This document shows positions 36,387 through 49,365 of a stretch of DNA of 64,000 nucleotides, piece after piece (position 1 is the first letter of the stretch; the number at the start of each line of letters is the position of its first letter). The translations under genes and the position numbers were made by a program. The notes under the pieces are model-generated. The model was given only the letters and a program-made list of their open reading frames with translations, had not been told where the DNA came from and did no database searches. The stretch is from positions 1 through 64,000 of the forward strand of contig JAMJFZ010000812.1 in assembly GCA_026225945.1 (NCBI GenBank), written 5' to 3'. The stretch is from Cricetomys ansorgei. Taxonomy: Eukaryota; Chordata; Mammalia; Rodentia; Nesomyidae.

Positions 36387-36716
36387 TGTAGAAGTTTATT
36401 TTTAGTTGTGTTTAAAATAATTATTTTATGCACTGTTGAATGAGGGGCTCCCTAGGTCTTGGTGTTTTCTGTTGTTGGCAGGTGTTGGATGGATGTGGGG
36501 GTTGCTTGAATGCTTATGATCTGCACGTGCTATCAGTAGAACACCTGAGGAGTTCTGAATCAATAAAAACACCTGAGCTCAGACACTCAGTGTTCCACTG
36601 TTGAGTATGGTGCTGGCCATGATGGTGGTTCCATCTGCTGAGGTCTGCAAGGTTTGCACCGATGACTATGCCTCTGTGTCTTCTATCCTGAGCTACCACA
36701 GCAGCGTACTACTACA
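36387..36716 (+). mobile_element. Solo LTR (copy B), probable class II ERV
   Basis: 330 bp starting TGTAG and ending CTACA (perfect 5-bp inverted ends). It is flanked on both sides by the same 6-mer GGGGGT (36381-36386 and 36717-36722). Short TG...CA ends, a 6-bp duplication and an internal AATAAA with no internal proviral sequence mean a solo LTR; 6 bp points to a class II (ERVK-like) integrase. The cricetid mys/mysTR group, which I recall having LTRs near this size, is worth comparing. Confidence 0.85.
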
Positions 36717-36948
36717 GGGGGTCACAGAGGAAAGACATAAGTCTTAGAGGCTAGCCATTTTTTTCAATAAGCATCCCCAGAGTTTTAAAACCTAAACAGA
36801 CATAATCAAAGAATCCTGATTAGTTTTGTGAAAAAGAAGTCATGTCTGTAAGAATCAATATTTAGTCAAACCTTTTCTTTTTCAATCCTTTAAGAACAAA
36901 AGAGAGGAAACAAAATGCAGATGCTCCTGTGCCTATTATCCTCTAGCT

Positions 36949-37161
36949 CAGCGGCTCTCAACCTTCCTAACACTTTAATACCGTTTCTCATGTTGTGGTG
37001 ACCTCCACCCATGAAATTATTTTCATTGCTAGTTCATGAATTTAATTTTGCTACTGTTATGAATCATAGTGTAAATGTCAGATATGAAGGTGGTCTTAGG
37101 TGACCCCAGTAAAAGGGTCATTTGACCAACAAAGGGGTTGCAACCCACGGGTTGAGAACTG
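36949..37161 (+). mobile_element. URR1-like hAT-Charlie DNA transposon remnant
   Basis: Terminal CAGCGGCTCTCAACC and GGGTTGAGAACTG are imperfect inverted repeats of the Charlie type. Between them lie CATGTTGTGGTGACCTCCAC, ATTTTGCTACTGTTATGAAT and AAAAGGGTCATTTGACC, which match the rodent URR1 pattern. It is non-autonomous. Confidence 0.8.
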
Positions 37162-37326
37162 ATAGTTTAGGTAAATAGAAGTAATTCTTATTTCTGCTCC
37201 TAGTGACCACTTCTTGCAAGATATTGAAATATCTGTGGAGAGAAAAGTAATTCTATACACCTGTGTGAACGGAGATGTAAAGCTTTTATGTTCCAAACAT
37301 GGTTTTTCATTTGGAAACCTTGGCTA

Positions 37327-37584
<258 letters not shown>

Positions 37585-38003
37585 CTAAAATCAAAAGAAA
37601 CACAGAATGCGGCTCACCGCTTAATTCTGAGGAAATTTGTCGCAGGGGACTTCGGCTTGAGTTTCTCTTGTGTAGACAATTTTGTTTGTTTCAAGAGGTT
37701 TCTTCCTTTATTCTCACATAACATCATATGTATATGTGACATATTTCGATTGTATTCATCCCATTATCCTCTCGTATTTCCCACCCACTCCTTCTGAACC
37801 CCTTCTCGCTAACAAGTCCTCTGTCAGCTTCCATGTCTGTTTTAAATGATCCATTGCATTAGCGGCCCTCACATAAGCATTGGTGGGGGCGTTCCTGGAT
37901 TGTGGGTGACTAACAGTGGCTACACCACCGAAGAAACACAGCTCCTCTCCCTTCTCCCCCAGCAGCCATTGACTGGCAACAGCTCCTCAGCTAGAGCTGA
38001 GTG

Positions 38004-38112
38004 TTTTCTTTCCTTTCGTCCTTCCTTCCTTCCTTTGTCTCTCCTCCCTCCCCCTCTCCTCCTTCTCTCCCTTCCTTCCTCTCAATATTTCTCTCTTTCT
38101 GTCTTTTTCGTG
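38004..38112. repeat. Polypyrimidine (TTCC/CTCC)n tract
   Basis: About 105 bp of nearly pure C/T on + ; polypurine in the TGFBR2 RNA. Confidence 0.9.
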
Positions 38113-38298
38113 TACCCCAAACTGACTTCACACTCTGTAGCTGACAGTTACCTTGAACCATTGATCCTCCTGCCTCTGTTTCCAGAATGCCGGAATATAC
38201 TATCACATCCAGTTCATGTGGATGTTAGGAATTACACTCAGGGTGTCATGCATGCTAGGCAAACACTCTGCTGACTGAGTGACAAGCCCAGCCCTGTG
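38113..38298 (-). mobile_element. B4-type SINE
   Basis: ACCATTGATCCTCCTGCCTC, AATTACACTCAGGGTGTCAT and AGGCAAACACTCTGCTGACT give a reverse B4. Confidence 0.75.
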
Positions 38299-38524
38299 CA
38301 GATACTCTTTAAAAAGTGCTGTTTTAAATAATGAGATTTACACAAGCATACACAACACATACTATTATTTTCTTTCTCTGAAAACTCTTCAAAGACTCTA
38401 AATAAAGCATGCTCAGACAAGTGCCCCAGCCCAGAGCCCAGAGCATATCTGGCTGCATATGACATTCTATTATTTGATATTTTTTTGATAACCTGAAGAG
38501 CCACATCTGTGATGTTTTAGATCC

Positions 38525-38735
38525 TTTTTTAAAAAAAAAAAAGATTTATTTAGTCTTATTTCATGTGATGAGTATTTTGCCTGCATGTATACATGTGTAC
38601 TGCATGTGTGCCTGGTGCCTGCAGAGGCCAGAAGAGGGCATCAGATCCCCTGGAAACTGGAGTCACAGACAGTTGTAAGCCGCCATGTGGAGGCTGGGAA
38701 TGAAACCCAGGTCCTCTGGAGGGACTAAGAGTCAG
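38525..38735 (-). mobile_element. B2 SINE
   Basis: An A/T-rich tail, then GCCAGAAGAGGGCATCAGAT, ACTGGAGTCACAGACAGTTG and GAAACCCAGGTCCTCTGGAG. It contains the B2 CTCF-like string CCAGAAGAGGGCAT. Confidence 0.88.
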
Positions 38736-39264
38736 ACAGATTCCCTGAAAGGCAGACAGACAAGGGAGGGACTATGGAGAGGTGATAAAGGTGGTAAATT
38801 TCCAAGATGGCTGTCTTCTTCCTCACCCTCGTGACCAGATACAAAAGCCTGGCAGCTTAAAACAAAGCTTAAAACAAACAGCTTAGGGCTCTTTCTTCCA
38901 CTGGCAGGCCTCAGGATGGAGTGGCTCAACAAGTTCAAGGCCTGGCAGGACACCTTACACAACAGTTGGGCCAATCAGCCACCCTATCTTTCTTCACACT
39001 AACCAACTCTAAACTAGAAAAGATAAAAACCCCAGCCCTAGAGAAGAGCCTGGGCTTCCTGTTTCTGAGGCCCCCTGTGCCATGCAGAGGTCTTTTCCTG
39101 TGTGTGGTGGCTGGCTTGTCAGTCACATTTCACTCCCAATGAACGCCCTCCTCCAGTCACCGGTTCTGCCTCTTCCTGTCTGCTGTGCTCGAGATTTCCC
39201 ACACTACCTTTCACCTTCGAGTTTTTTGTTTTTTTTTTCCGCCCTTTAATTCTCTAACTGGAGA

Positions 39265-39330
39265 CCCCGTGACTAATATTCTGTAGGAGATGCAAGTGCT
39301 CTTAGCCGCTGAGCCAGCTCTCCAGCCCCT
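39265..39330 (-). mobile_element. B2 SINE head fragment
   Basis: GTGCTCTTAGCCGCTGAGCC then AGCTCTCCAGCCCC is the complement of a B2 head; the body is lost. Confidence 0.65.
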
Positions 39331-40104
39331 TTACATATTAATTTTGTTTTTGCAAACTAGATTTTTTTTTTCATTCCGGTAACTCTAATACTCATGATGA
39401 AAATAATTGCCAACCATTTGGGTCACTTAGGAACCACTTAATCTTAATTTACCCCATGGACCGTATGACATAATTTCATAAATCTCTGATAAATTAAAGT
39501 CATATGAAAGGACCAAGTCGTACAATAATTTCCATGAATGTGACGTGTAGCTGCATTCTGGTTATTTAGGCCTGTGATCAATTCTGTGATTGACATTAAA
39601 GCAACACAGAGCTGGCAGGGAAAAGGGAAAATTATTTCTAAAATAAGTTTTTCAAATGGAAATATCTGCTACCGCAGCTCATACTAGTTCATCCAGTGTC
39701 AATCACCGTCCTGTCACGGAGAGGTCAAATAATTCGATGCCACTGTTCCAAAGAATAGTTCTTATTGGCATGTCTTGGAAGACATTTTTCTTTTTAACGG
39801 GTCACTCTGTTAGCCGTTGCCCTGACATACTAATTTGTTTGTGTCTCAGCAAGATGGCCACCACACTGTGTGTGTGCTGCCACAGACAGGGTGCTGACAA
39901 GGCAGGAACTTCCCAAGTTCAGTTTAGTTGCTAACAGCTGCCTATTAGCTAGCTAGAGAGACAACAGTGCTCCTGGTGAACCTGCTGTGTGGGTGGAGCT
40001 GTCCTGGGAAGGACACCTGGGAAGGACATCCCTTTCTTTCCAGTCATCCTCCAAGTCAAAGGGTTTCCATTTGGATCTGGGACAATGCTTCAAAGACGGA
40101 ATCA

Positions 40105-40593
40105 GTGAGGTGGGAAGAAGGCTCAGTCAGCAGAGAGCTCAGCACACGAGCAAGAGGACAGCACGTCAGTCCCCAGAATCTACACTAAAGGGATCGTGGC
40201 AGGACCCCCTTGAAATTACACCACTGGGTGGCGGGAGACAAGAGGATCCCTAGAGCTGGCTGTCCATCCAGCCTGGCCAAACGGTGAGCTACAGTTCCAG
40301 TAAGCAAGTTCGTCCCACAAGATAAGGTGAGTGGCAAGTGAAGAATAGATGTAGCCCCCACAGCAACACACGTGTGTGTACTGACACAAAGGTGCTTCTG
40401 GGTTGGGGTGGGGTTGGGGGAATAGGACTCTGGGGTTCATTGGCCTACAAGTCTAACCAATCAGTGAGCTCTGGGTTCAGTAAGAGACCTTATCTCAAAA
40501 ACTAAGGTGGAAAATGATGAAGAAAGTCAACTGATGTCAACCTCTGGCCTCCACACCTGTATGCTTGGGTAAATGCACCCCACACACGCCTGT

Positions 40594-40596
<3 letters not shown>
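40105..40596 (+). mobile_element. B4-type SINE pieces
   Basis: A first piece with AGAAGGCTCAGTCAGCAGAG and TCCATCCAGCCTGGCCAAAC, and a second (40440 onward) with CAGTAAGAGACCTTATCTCA and CTCTGGCCTCCACACCTGTA, are B4-like. Copy boundaries are unclear. Confidence 0.6.
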
Positions 40597-40641
<45 letters not shown>

Positions 40642-40645
40642 ACAC
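40597..40645. repeat. (CA)n microsatellite next to exon 4 donor
   Basis: About 24 CA units on +, i.e. (TG)n in TGFBR2 pre-mRNA starting about 40 nt past the exon 4 donor. Confidence 0.97.
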
Positions 40646-40659
40646 CAGGAGTGGAGTCA

Positions 40660-41586
<927 letters not shown>

Positions 41587-41785
41587 CTACTGTGCCCGTG
41601 GGTACTAGGTAGCGATTCTTTCCAGGGATATTACACATTATCATACCATCCACGTCCTTCCCGAGATGAAATGGAACCAGAGATGAGCAAGGATACCATA
41701 TCAACCAAAGTTTGGTGCATAAGCTATTGCTGTTGGATACAAGTTCCAAGTTTCTTCTTCATCAGAAATCTCATACACGAAGAGG

Positions 41786-42015
41786 GGAGGGCTGGGGCAT
41801 GGCTCGGTCAGTGAAACACCAGCCTTGCAAGCGTGAGGACCTCCAGTGCTAAACCTCCAGAGCTCATGTAAAAATGAACACAGGTGCAATCCCATCTCCA
41901 GGAAAGAGAAGGCAGATGGATCTTTGAGGCTCACTTGTCAGCCAGTGCAGCCCAGCCAAATCAGTGAGTCTCAGGCTGAGTGAGAAACATGGTCCCCAAA
42001 AGAGTACATGTCATT
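41786..42015 (+). mobile_element. B4-type SINE
   Basis: GGCTGGGGCATGGCTCGGTC, ACACCAGCCTTGCAAGCGTG, GCAGCCCAGCCAAATCAGTG. Confidence 0.75.
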
Positions 42016-42113
42016 CCTTAGAAATCTATTAGCATCTAGACGCACACACTTGCATATTGGTGTACCTGAAGACATAAACAAATGTATATGTGTGTACATG
42101 TATATACACACTG

Positions 42114-42114
<1 letters not shown>

Positions 42115-42146
<32 letters not shown>
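42115..42146. repeat. (CA)n microsatellite
   Basis: About 15 CA units. Confidence 0.95.
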
Positions 42147-42149
<3 letters not shown>

Positions 42150-42639
42150 GACATGGATACCAGGTTGAGCATGCACACACACAAAGGGAGACCGGGTAGG
42201 TAACAGACTTCCAATAGACCCTTTCCTGATATGCCTCTCCTCGCCACTCAGGCACAGAGCTGAGGGTTCGGGGTGTCCTGGATACACAGCACCGCAGGAG
42301 CAGAGCAGGAGGGAGTGCTGGGAGGGAGCAAAGATCATCCTTGTCTGAGATAATCCACTCAAATGTCTCCTACTCTTCAAACTTCAGCTTAAATGCCACT
42401 CTCTAAGCAGAGCCGGGAACCTCAGTAACGTGTCCTGTGTTACATAACCTGTGGCTTCTATACCTTTTCTGTGTAGCTGTGTTCCTGTGTCAGCACAACC
42501 AGAGGTGAATAACTGCAATGTATGAAACAGTAATGAAGGTTGAGGTTTGGGGAGAGCTAGAACGGCAGCACTCCAGCTTTCAAATGGTTGCTCATGTACT
42601 GATGTGATCTTGGGGTCAAACGTTCCCTGAGCCCCATCA

Positions 42640-42935
42640 GGCTCACATGTGAAAACTTGATTCTTAGCTGCTGGTGTTGTTTTGGAGGCTTATAGAACCT
42701 ACACCACCAAATGGAGCCTCACTCACTAGAGGAGGTCGGTCTCCTAGGGAGGGTTTTGAGATATAAAATCTTATTTTCAGTGTGCTCTCTGCTTCCTATG
42801 GATGCAGTGTGGCCAGGTCCTGCCAACCTGCCTCCACTACCGTGACTGACTGTATTCCTTCAAACCACAAGCCAAAAGAATCCCTCCCTTCCTTAATTTG
42901 ATTCTGGTCATTTGGTCACAGCAATACAAAACCAA
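42640..42935 (+). mobile_element. MaLR (ORR1/MLT-like) LTR, diverged
   Basis: CTTAGCTGCTGGTGTTGTTT, GGATGCAGTGTGGCCAGGTC, GACTGACTGTATTCCTTCAA and TGGTCACAGCAATACAAAAC parallel the 14786-15108 LTR. Confidence 0.6.
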
Positions 42936-44142
42936 CCAAACCCATATGGTACCTGGTAAAATTGTAGAGATTGCCAGTCTTGTTCCTACTGATTCCAACC
43001 TCCAATCCTCTCTGCGCACTCTGATTCCTACCCAGGCTATCCTGAAACACCAGCTCTGGCCCTGAGCAGCAGGGAGAGTGGTCTCTGGAAGTCTGTCATC
43101 TTATGTCCACTGAATATCCCTCTTTTTGTCATGCGTGCAGCTTCTGATGGTGGAGACAACATAGTTGATACCTAACAATGTCTTGCATGTAACTTAGGTT
43201 CACCTGCCAGCTTTGATCATTCATTATTAGTTCTCTAGTTAGTAATGGTTAGTAGTGGTTAGTTATCTATAGTAATCTATCATGGTTAGTAATCTATAAG
43301 GAGCAGAGGATAGTTGATGACATCCATATGAATGCCAGAATGTTGTTCATCTGCCCTGGAGAGGCATTCATTAGTGAGCAGGCCTTAGGCTCTGACAATA
43401 TACTTAGAGCATTCCCAAGTGTCTACTACAGGCATGCCACTGTCCTCAAACTACCCGGTGGAGCAGCTGGGGCATGCACACAATGCTGAGCAATATATGA
43501 TATGCCAGAAGGAACCAAGGACATGGTACAATATATGGTTGGTGGGGCCTGAGGAAGCTCAGAGCAGCATGGAAAGCACAGGAGCAGGGACTATCTTTGA
43601 GTTGTTCTCTGACAGATGAGAACCACCCATGGGGCACAGAGAGAGTGGCATGCGAGAGAGAAAGAATACAGGATGTACCCGGGAACTATTTCCAGAATGT
43701 CTCTGTAAGGGAACAGAGAGGGGCAGTTGGTAGAGAGAATTGAGATGGACTTGATTCCAGACATGAAATTTGTAATTTTTCAGTTGATAATACTCAGCTA
43801 TTTCAGTTACTGGGGATTAGAGGAGGGATGAGAAGCCACACCAGGTGCCCAAGGGGACAACTAAGGTGTCTTAGAGGTGTTTGGTATTGTCACTTAAAAA
43901 GACAACGCAGGAAGTGAAAGGAAGGGAGAAGACGTAGACACAGAATGCTCAGGTTCAATGTGACTCACTAGTTTCTGAGTGAAATGTTTGGTGAACCCAC
44001 TGACCGAACTCCAAGGTCATAATTCTGCTTGATGCCACTTAAAACTAAAGTAACTCTAAAACACTAGAGTTCTAGGAACTAGATGAAAAGCATAGTTTTC
44101 TGAAGAGACACACCAATGCACTTTAAAACCAGGAAAAAAAGA

Positions 44143-44368
44143 GGGCTGGTGGTTTAGTGGTGAAGAGCACTTGCTGTTCTTAAAGAAGACCTGGGCTCGG
44201 TTCCCAGCCCACACATGTCAGTTTGCAACTGTCCTTAACTTCAGTTCCAGGAGATCTGACACCTCCTTCAAGCCTTCATGTGTACCAACCACACACCCAG
44301 TATACACATCAACATGCAAACAAAACATTCATGCATACAAAATAAAAGTAAAGTAAGTCTTTAAGAGA
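44143..44368 (+). mobile_element. B2 SINE
   Basis: GGGCTGGTGGTTTAGTGGTG, AAGAGCACTTGCTGTTCTTA, GGCTCGGTTCCCAGCCCACA, CTTCAGTTCCAGGAGATCTG, A-rich tail. Confidence 0.88.
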
Positions 44369-44404
44369 TAGGAAAGATAAACATTTGGTGATGGAGCCTA
44401 CAAA

Positions 44405-44435
44405 ACACAAATTCTTTATTTTTAAGATTTATTTT

Positions 44436-44488
<53 letters not shown>

Positions 44489-44650
44489 TGTAGGTGCCCT
44501 CAGGGGCCAAAGCCAAAGAGGGTGTCAGATGGCTTGGAGCTGAAGTTGCAGTGTAGTTCTGAGCCATCCAACATGGCTGAACATAGGACCTGAACTCAGG
44601 TCAGCTGCAAAACATTACACGCTTAACTGCAGAGCCGGCTCCCCAGGCCC
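44405..44650 (-). mobile_element. B2 SINE with (TG)n
   Basis: TTTTAAGATTTATTTTAAG then TG units (44439-44492), then CTGAACTCAGGTCAGCTGCA, ACGCTTAACTGCAGAGCCGG. It is inverted relative to the B2 at 44143-44368, forming an inverted SINE pair in the intron. Confidence 0.85.
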
Positions 44651-45702
44651 TAAAACAGACATTCACTCTGGATAATAAGTGGATTCTCCTTATATTAAGA
44701 GGCTTAGAGTGTGACAAGGACAGCTAGGACAGGTATGAATGGCAGAGGTGGTGGTAGGCCATGACAGTCACATGAAGGAGATTACATACACAAAGCATCC
44801 TGGATGGCTAAATCAGAGACACAGAAGAAGTACTATTCAGGTGTAACAGAAGACTACAGCCCGAATACCGACCACCAGAATTCGTGTCTCCACAGTTGGA
44901 CCTACATGAGACACCTTGTCATAAACTGGTTTGGTTAACTGACTGAACACTCGTCTCAGGCCGATGGGAGCTCTCCAGGGGGACCTGGTACCGCAAAGAT
45001 GTATTGGCAACTGGCATAGGCTGGGGCATTCCCATGGTTATCTATGTTTGTAATGTCATACCTGTGTTCTAAAGCAGGGAGACTTGGCCAGTTTTTGTAC
45101 AGTCTTGTGATCAAGATATCCCATCACCACCACTTTCAAGGGTTTTTAAACAAGGGTGGGAGGGGTGAAGGATGGAGAAAGAAGTTTTGCTTCTGGATTC
45201 TCTTAATAGAGCCTTTCCTGCAATAAAGATCAGCTCTGTTCCATAAAGCCAAAAGTATTTACTATCTGGTACTATTTTTATAGAAAAATCAGCAGACCCC
45301 TATCCTATAAATGTGACTTTTAATACCTTGTAATACAGTGGAAAAATTTGGAGAGACTTTACCAAGTCCAATGTGAATATTCTTTGCCGCATATAAGGAA
45401 ATACAATTCTGACTTTTTGACTGTTGCCTGCAGAATTTCTTAGCAGTGTCTCCAACGCATTAAAACATCTGCACGAACTGTTCATTTGTTACTGAGCAGT
45501 TTATAACTCCTAGCTACTTACAGAACTGTCTCTTTGCTCATTCCCATCCCTTCTAAGTCTGAGGCAAGCACCCAGACTTAAAATAACGTGTGGTGTTGAC
45601 TGCAGAAGATTCTAGAAAACCCCTGGTTTAAGGTCAGAAACCAAAGCTTCACTTTCACCTGCAGTTTCCTGTGACCTTTTTGCTGAAAATCTACACATAA
45701 AG

Positions 45703-45740
<38 letters not shown>

Positions 45741-45752
45741 GTGTGTCTGTAT
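45703..45752. repeat. (TG)n microsatellite
   Basis: About 24 TG units with one CG variant. Confidence 0.95.
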
Positions 45753-46389
45753 GTGTAGTGACTGAATAACATCTGTCAATCTAGAATCTTCAAAGAAGAG
45801 ATGAAGGGAGTCACAATAACGCAGGCCGGAAGGAAGCTTTGGGATATGACTGGATCTAAACAAGAGCCACCCAGGCACACCACAGGGTTGACCTCAGGGC
45901 TTCTTCGCCTAGACAAAGAGAGCTGAAGGTACGGGCACACGCTGGGGTCTGCTTGGCTCAGAAACTCACAGAAAGTGTTTCTTCCTGCCAACTCCCAAAT
46001 AAGAGAGACACCCAAACCGAGCACATGCCATGTGCTGGCTGGGTTCATGGGACTTACATAATTCTTATATTTAATTGCTAAGAAAATTCTGCAGGGTAGA
46101 AACTGTTCTTATTATAAGACCCATGTCCCAGAGAGGAAAGCTAAAGTTCAGACTGTTTAATTTCCCAAGATTGACTCAAGCAATAAGCAAGCTAATATTT
46201 GCAAGAAGTTCTGTTTGAACAGAGCTCTTAGCCTTATGCCCAAGTGTCTCTAAATGTCACACTGGTGACACACTTGTGAGAGCCAGTGAAGAATGGCTTT
46301 AAGTAACCTCTCAGTTTGATACAGCGCTTGTCTCGATTAGAGGCTAGACCAAGTATTTTGCTGGCCATCTGCTCAGGGATATTGCCATT

Positions 46390-46600
46390 ATTTTTCTTTG
46401 TTATGTGTATCAGTGTTTTGTCTGTTTGAATATATGTGCACCACATGCATGCCTGGGACCCATGGAAGCCAGAAGAGTGTTGGATCCCCTGGAACTGGAG
46501 TTACCGGGACCCTCGTGTGGGTGCTGGGCACCGAGCCTTGGTCCTCTGCAAGAGCAGCCACTGCTCTTAAACAGCCGAGCCATACCACCAGTCACTGGGG
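46390..46600 (-). mobile_element. B2 SINE
   Basis: GGAAGCCAGAAGAGTGTTGG, TCCCCTGGAACTGGAGTTAC, GTCCTCTGCAAGAGCAGCCA. Confidence 0.88.
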
Positions 46601-46994
46601 TAGGACATCTCAAGGGCCATACCATAGGTAGAGAGACTATTTCTCGTTCTCAATTTCAAACCAGAGTGGGGTACTGCCCCTTGGTAGACATCTTTTCCTG
46701 TTAGGAGAAAAGGATCTACCGTGAAAGGGAACTCAAGATCTTACTTGAGGGCCTCACCCAAAAGGGGGCTCAAATCATGCCTGTGAAACTACTGTAATCT
46801 TCCATGAAAGGTTTCTTTTTATGTAACACAAAATTAGAGATATCTCTGGGTAGAATTTCTTGAAGGTTCATTAAAAAAAAAATGAGGCTCTCTGTTTATA
46901 ATAGCAAATGCTCTTAGCTGGGCTTGGTGAACTTAATGAGCAAAAGGCCTCAGCTTCTCTCACCTTTAACTAAAATGTATCATTTATTTCTTAA

Positions 46995-47212
46995 AGTAAT
47001 TATTCAATATTTTATGTGTATGCATGTGCCTGCATGACTATTTGTGCACCCTGTGTGTACAGTGCCCTGGGGAGTCAGAAGAAAACACTGGGTGCCCTGG
47101 AGTTGGAGTTGCAAACTGTTGTGAGCTGTTCTGGGGCTGGTGGGAAACAAACGTAGGTCCTCTGCGAGAGCAGTGAGTGCTCTTAACTGCTGAGCCAACA
47201 CTCTAGCCCCCA
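46995..47212 (-). mobile_element. B2 SINE
   Basis: GGGGAGTCAGAAGAAAACAC, GCAAACTGTTGTGAGCTGTT, GTCCTCTGCGAGAGCAGTGA and a head CTGAGCCAACACTCTAGCCC. Confidence 0.88.
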
Positions 47213-48424
47213 AACAAAGCACTCTGAATCATTTCTTAGCATTTGCTACACCTATGATTATGTCACCAGTGGAAATCACAGGCGTGCTCATAACGGAGTG
47301 TATTTGGAAGAGGCATCCTGACAAACGCACATTTGACTCATCATTTCAACATCTGTTTTCTCTTTCTTTTCAGATCTGATGTTGGATCCCGCCCAGGCAT
47401 TATTGTAGAAATACATATTCATCTATAAAAATATGAGATCATTGCATTTCAGTACTGTAGTATTTCACACGTGTTTACGAGTCCCTCTGAGTGATTCTAC
47501 AGGCTTCATCTGACTTCAATTAGTGCTTGGTGCACATGCACAAAATACAATTGTGCTTGGAAAAGGGAAGGTAGCCAAGTGCTGGCCTCTCTGAGAGTGT
47601 TCCCTAGAGCAGATTTAAGATCGATCCATCTCCGTGCGGTGTGTGTAGCAGATACCATTGGTAGGTCCCCCTGGCTTGGTGTACGGCTTTCCACATAGGC
47701 AATCGGGGCTTCTGTTGTGAGCTTCGCTTAGTCTAGGAAGGAGCTCTGTGCTATAGTGGGAAGCCCTCTGTGATTCTCTTCTTGGGAAAGACAAGTGGTG
47801 TCCCATGAGCTTTGTTAGGCAGGGCACTAAGAGACACATCCATGAACATTGTTTTACTTCCAACAGTCCTGACTCTGGTTCTGTTTTACATACATTGTGG
47901 AGGTAGGTATTGAGTTTAGGCTGCTCTTATGACATGCTTACTTAGTAAAGATCCCTACAGCACTTCCCTCTGGTAGGTGCTGAGTAAATGAATGTGTGTT
48001 GTCAATTTTAAAGTCCTAATTAAGGGAGTGGCTTGGGGTAGGATGCTCTTCCTTCCCTCAGTGTAGCTCACCCTATAACACCACTTCCTTCCTGGCCAGT
48101 TGCATACATATCCTGTGGTTTCAGTTGATCGTGGTGACACATGGCCACCTTTGCAGTCAGTGACATCTCCCCAAGGATCACTCTAGATGTCACATAATGT
48201 CCATTAAAACACACGCCAGATCACCGAGATGAGCAAGAGAGCCACCACCCACATCCCTTTCTAGTGCACAGTTACAGTGCTGAATTTTCACTCCCAGTGC
48301 ATTTCTTGGGTTGGCTCAACTACTATCAACAGAGGAGCTCACTCCTCAGATTCCTCTATGTTCGTCAGATTTTTATCAAGACATAAATAATGATTCATTT
48401 GGAATCTTTGTGTTTTAGTTTTGA

Positions 48425-48662
48425 TTTTTTTTTTTTGCTTTATTTTTTGAGACAGTGTCTCATATAGCTCAAGTTAGTGTCATACTCACCATGTAGCTGG
48501 GGATGACCTTGAACTTCTGATCCGCCAGCCTCACCTCCAGAGTGGTAGCATTACAGGCATGTATACCAGATGCAATTTATGTGGTCTTGGGGGGTTGAAC
48601 CTAGGGTCTCGGGCACGCTGAAAAAAGCAGCCCGTCAACTGAGCAACAGCCCCCAGGGCCTG
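48425..48662 (-). mobile_element. B4-type SINE
   Basis: TTTTTGAGACAGTGTCTCAT, ACCATGTAGCTGGGGATGAC, GGGGGTTGAACCTAGGGTCT, CAACTGAGCAACAGCCCCC: reverse B1-like body plus ID-like head. Confidence 0.82.
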
Positions 48663-48798
48663 CCTCTGCTTAGAATGCTTTTGTCACCAGGTTTGCCTCA
48701 TTGTTTGCTTTTACTAAGTCACTTTTACTTAAAACCGTTAGAGAGTTTCAGTTTTAAGTCCTTTTCAGACAGTATATGGGCATAATAGAGGCCATAAG

Positions 48799-48843
48799 GA
48801 GCCTGGGAGTCACTTGCTTCATCTCTTCTGTGTGCATGTGCAT

Positions 48844-48899
<56 letters not shown>

Positions 48900-48940
48900 T
48901 GGTAGTCACTTGCTTCATCTCTTCTGTGTGCATGTGCATT

Positions 48941-48973
<33 letters not shown>

Positions 48974-49147
48974 CCTGAGAGTCACTTGCTTCATCTCTTC
49001 TGTGTGCATGTGCATTGTGTGTGTGTGTGTGTGTGTGTGTGAGCCTGAGAGTCACTTGCTTCATCTCTTCTGTGTGCATGTGCATTGTGTGTGTGTGTGT
49101 GTGTGAGCCTGAGAGTCACTTGCTTCATCTCTTCTGTGTGCATGTGC

Positions 49148-49185
<38 letters not shown>

Positions 49186-49225
49186 CCTGGGAGTCACTTG
49201 CTTCATCTCTTCTGTGTGCATGTGC

Positions 49226-49269
<44 letters not shown>

Positions 49270-49313
49270 AGAGCCTGGGAGTCACTTGCTTCATCTCTTC
49301 TGTGTGCATGTGC

Positions 49314-49365
<52 letters not shown>

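Noticed and set aside
34310..36716. One provirus with two LTRs
   Set aside because: Different flanking 6-mers, and only unrelated SINE/MaLR sequence between the copies.
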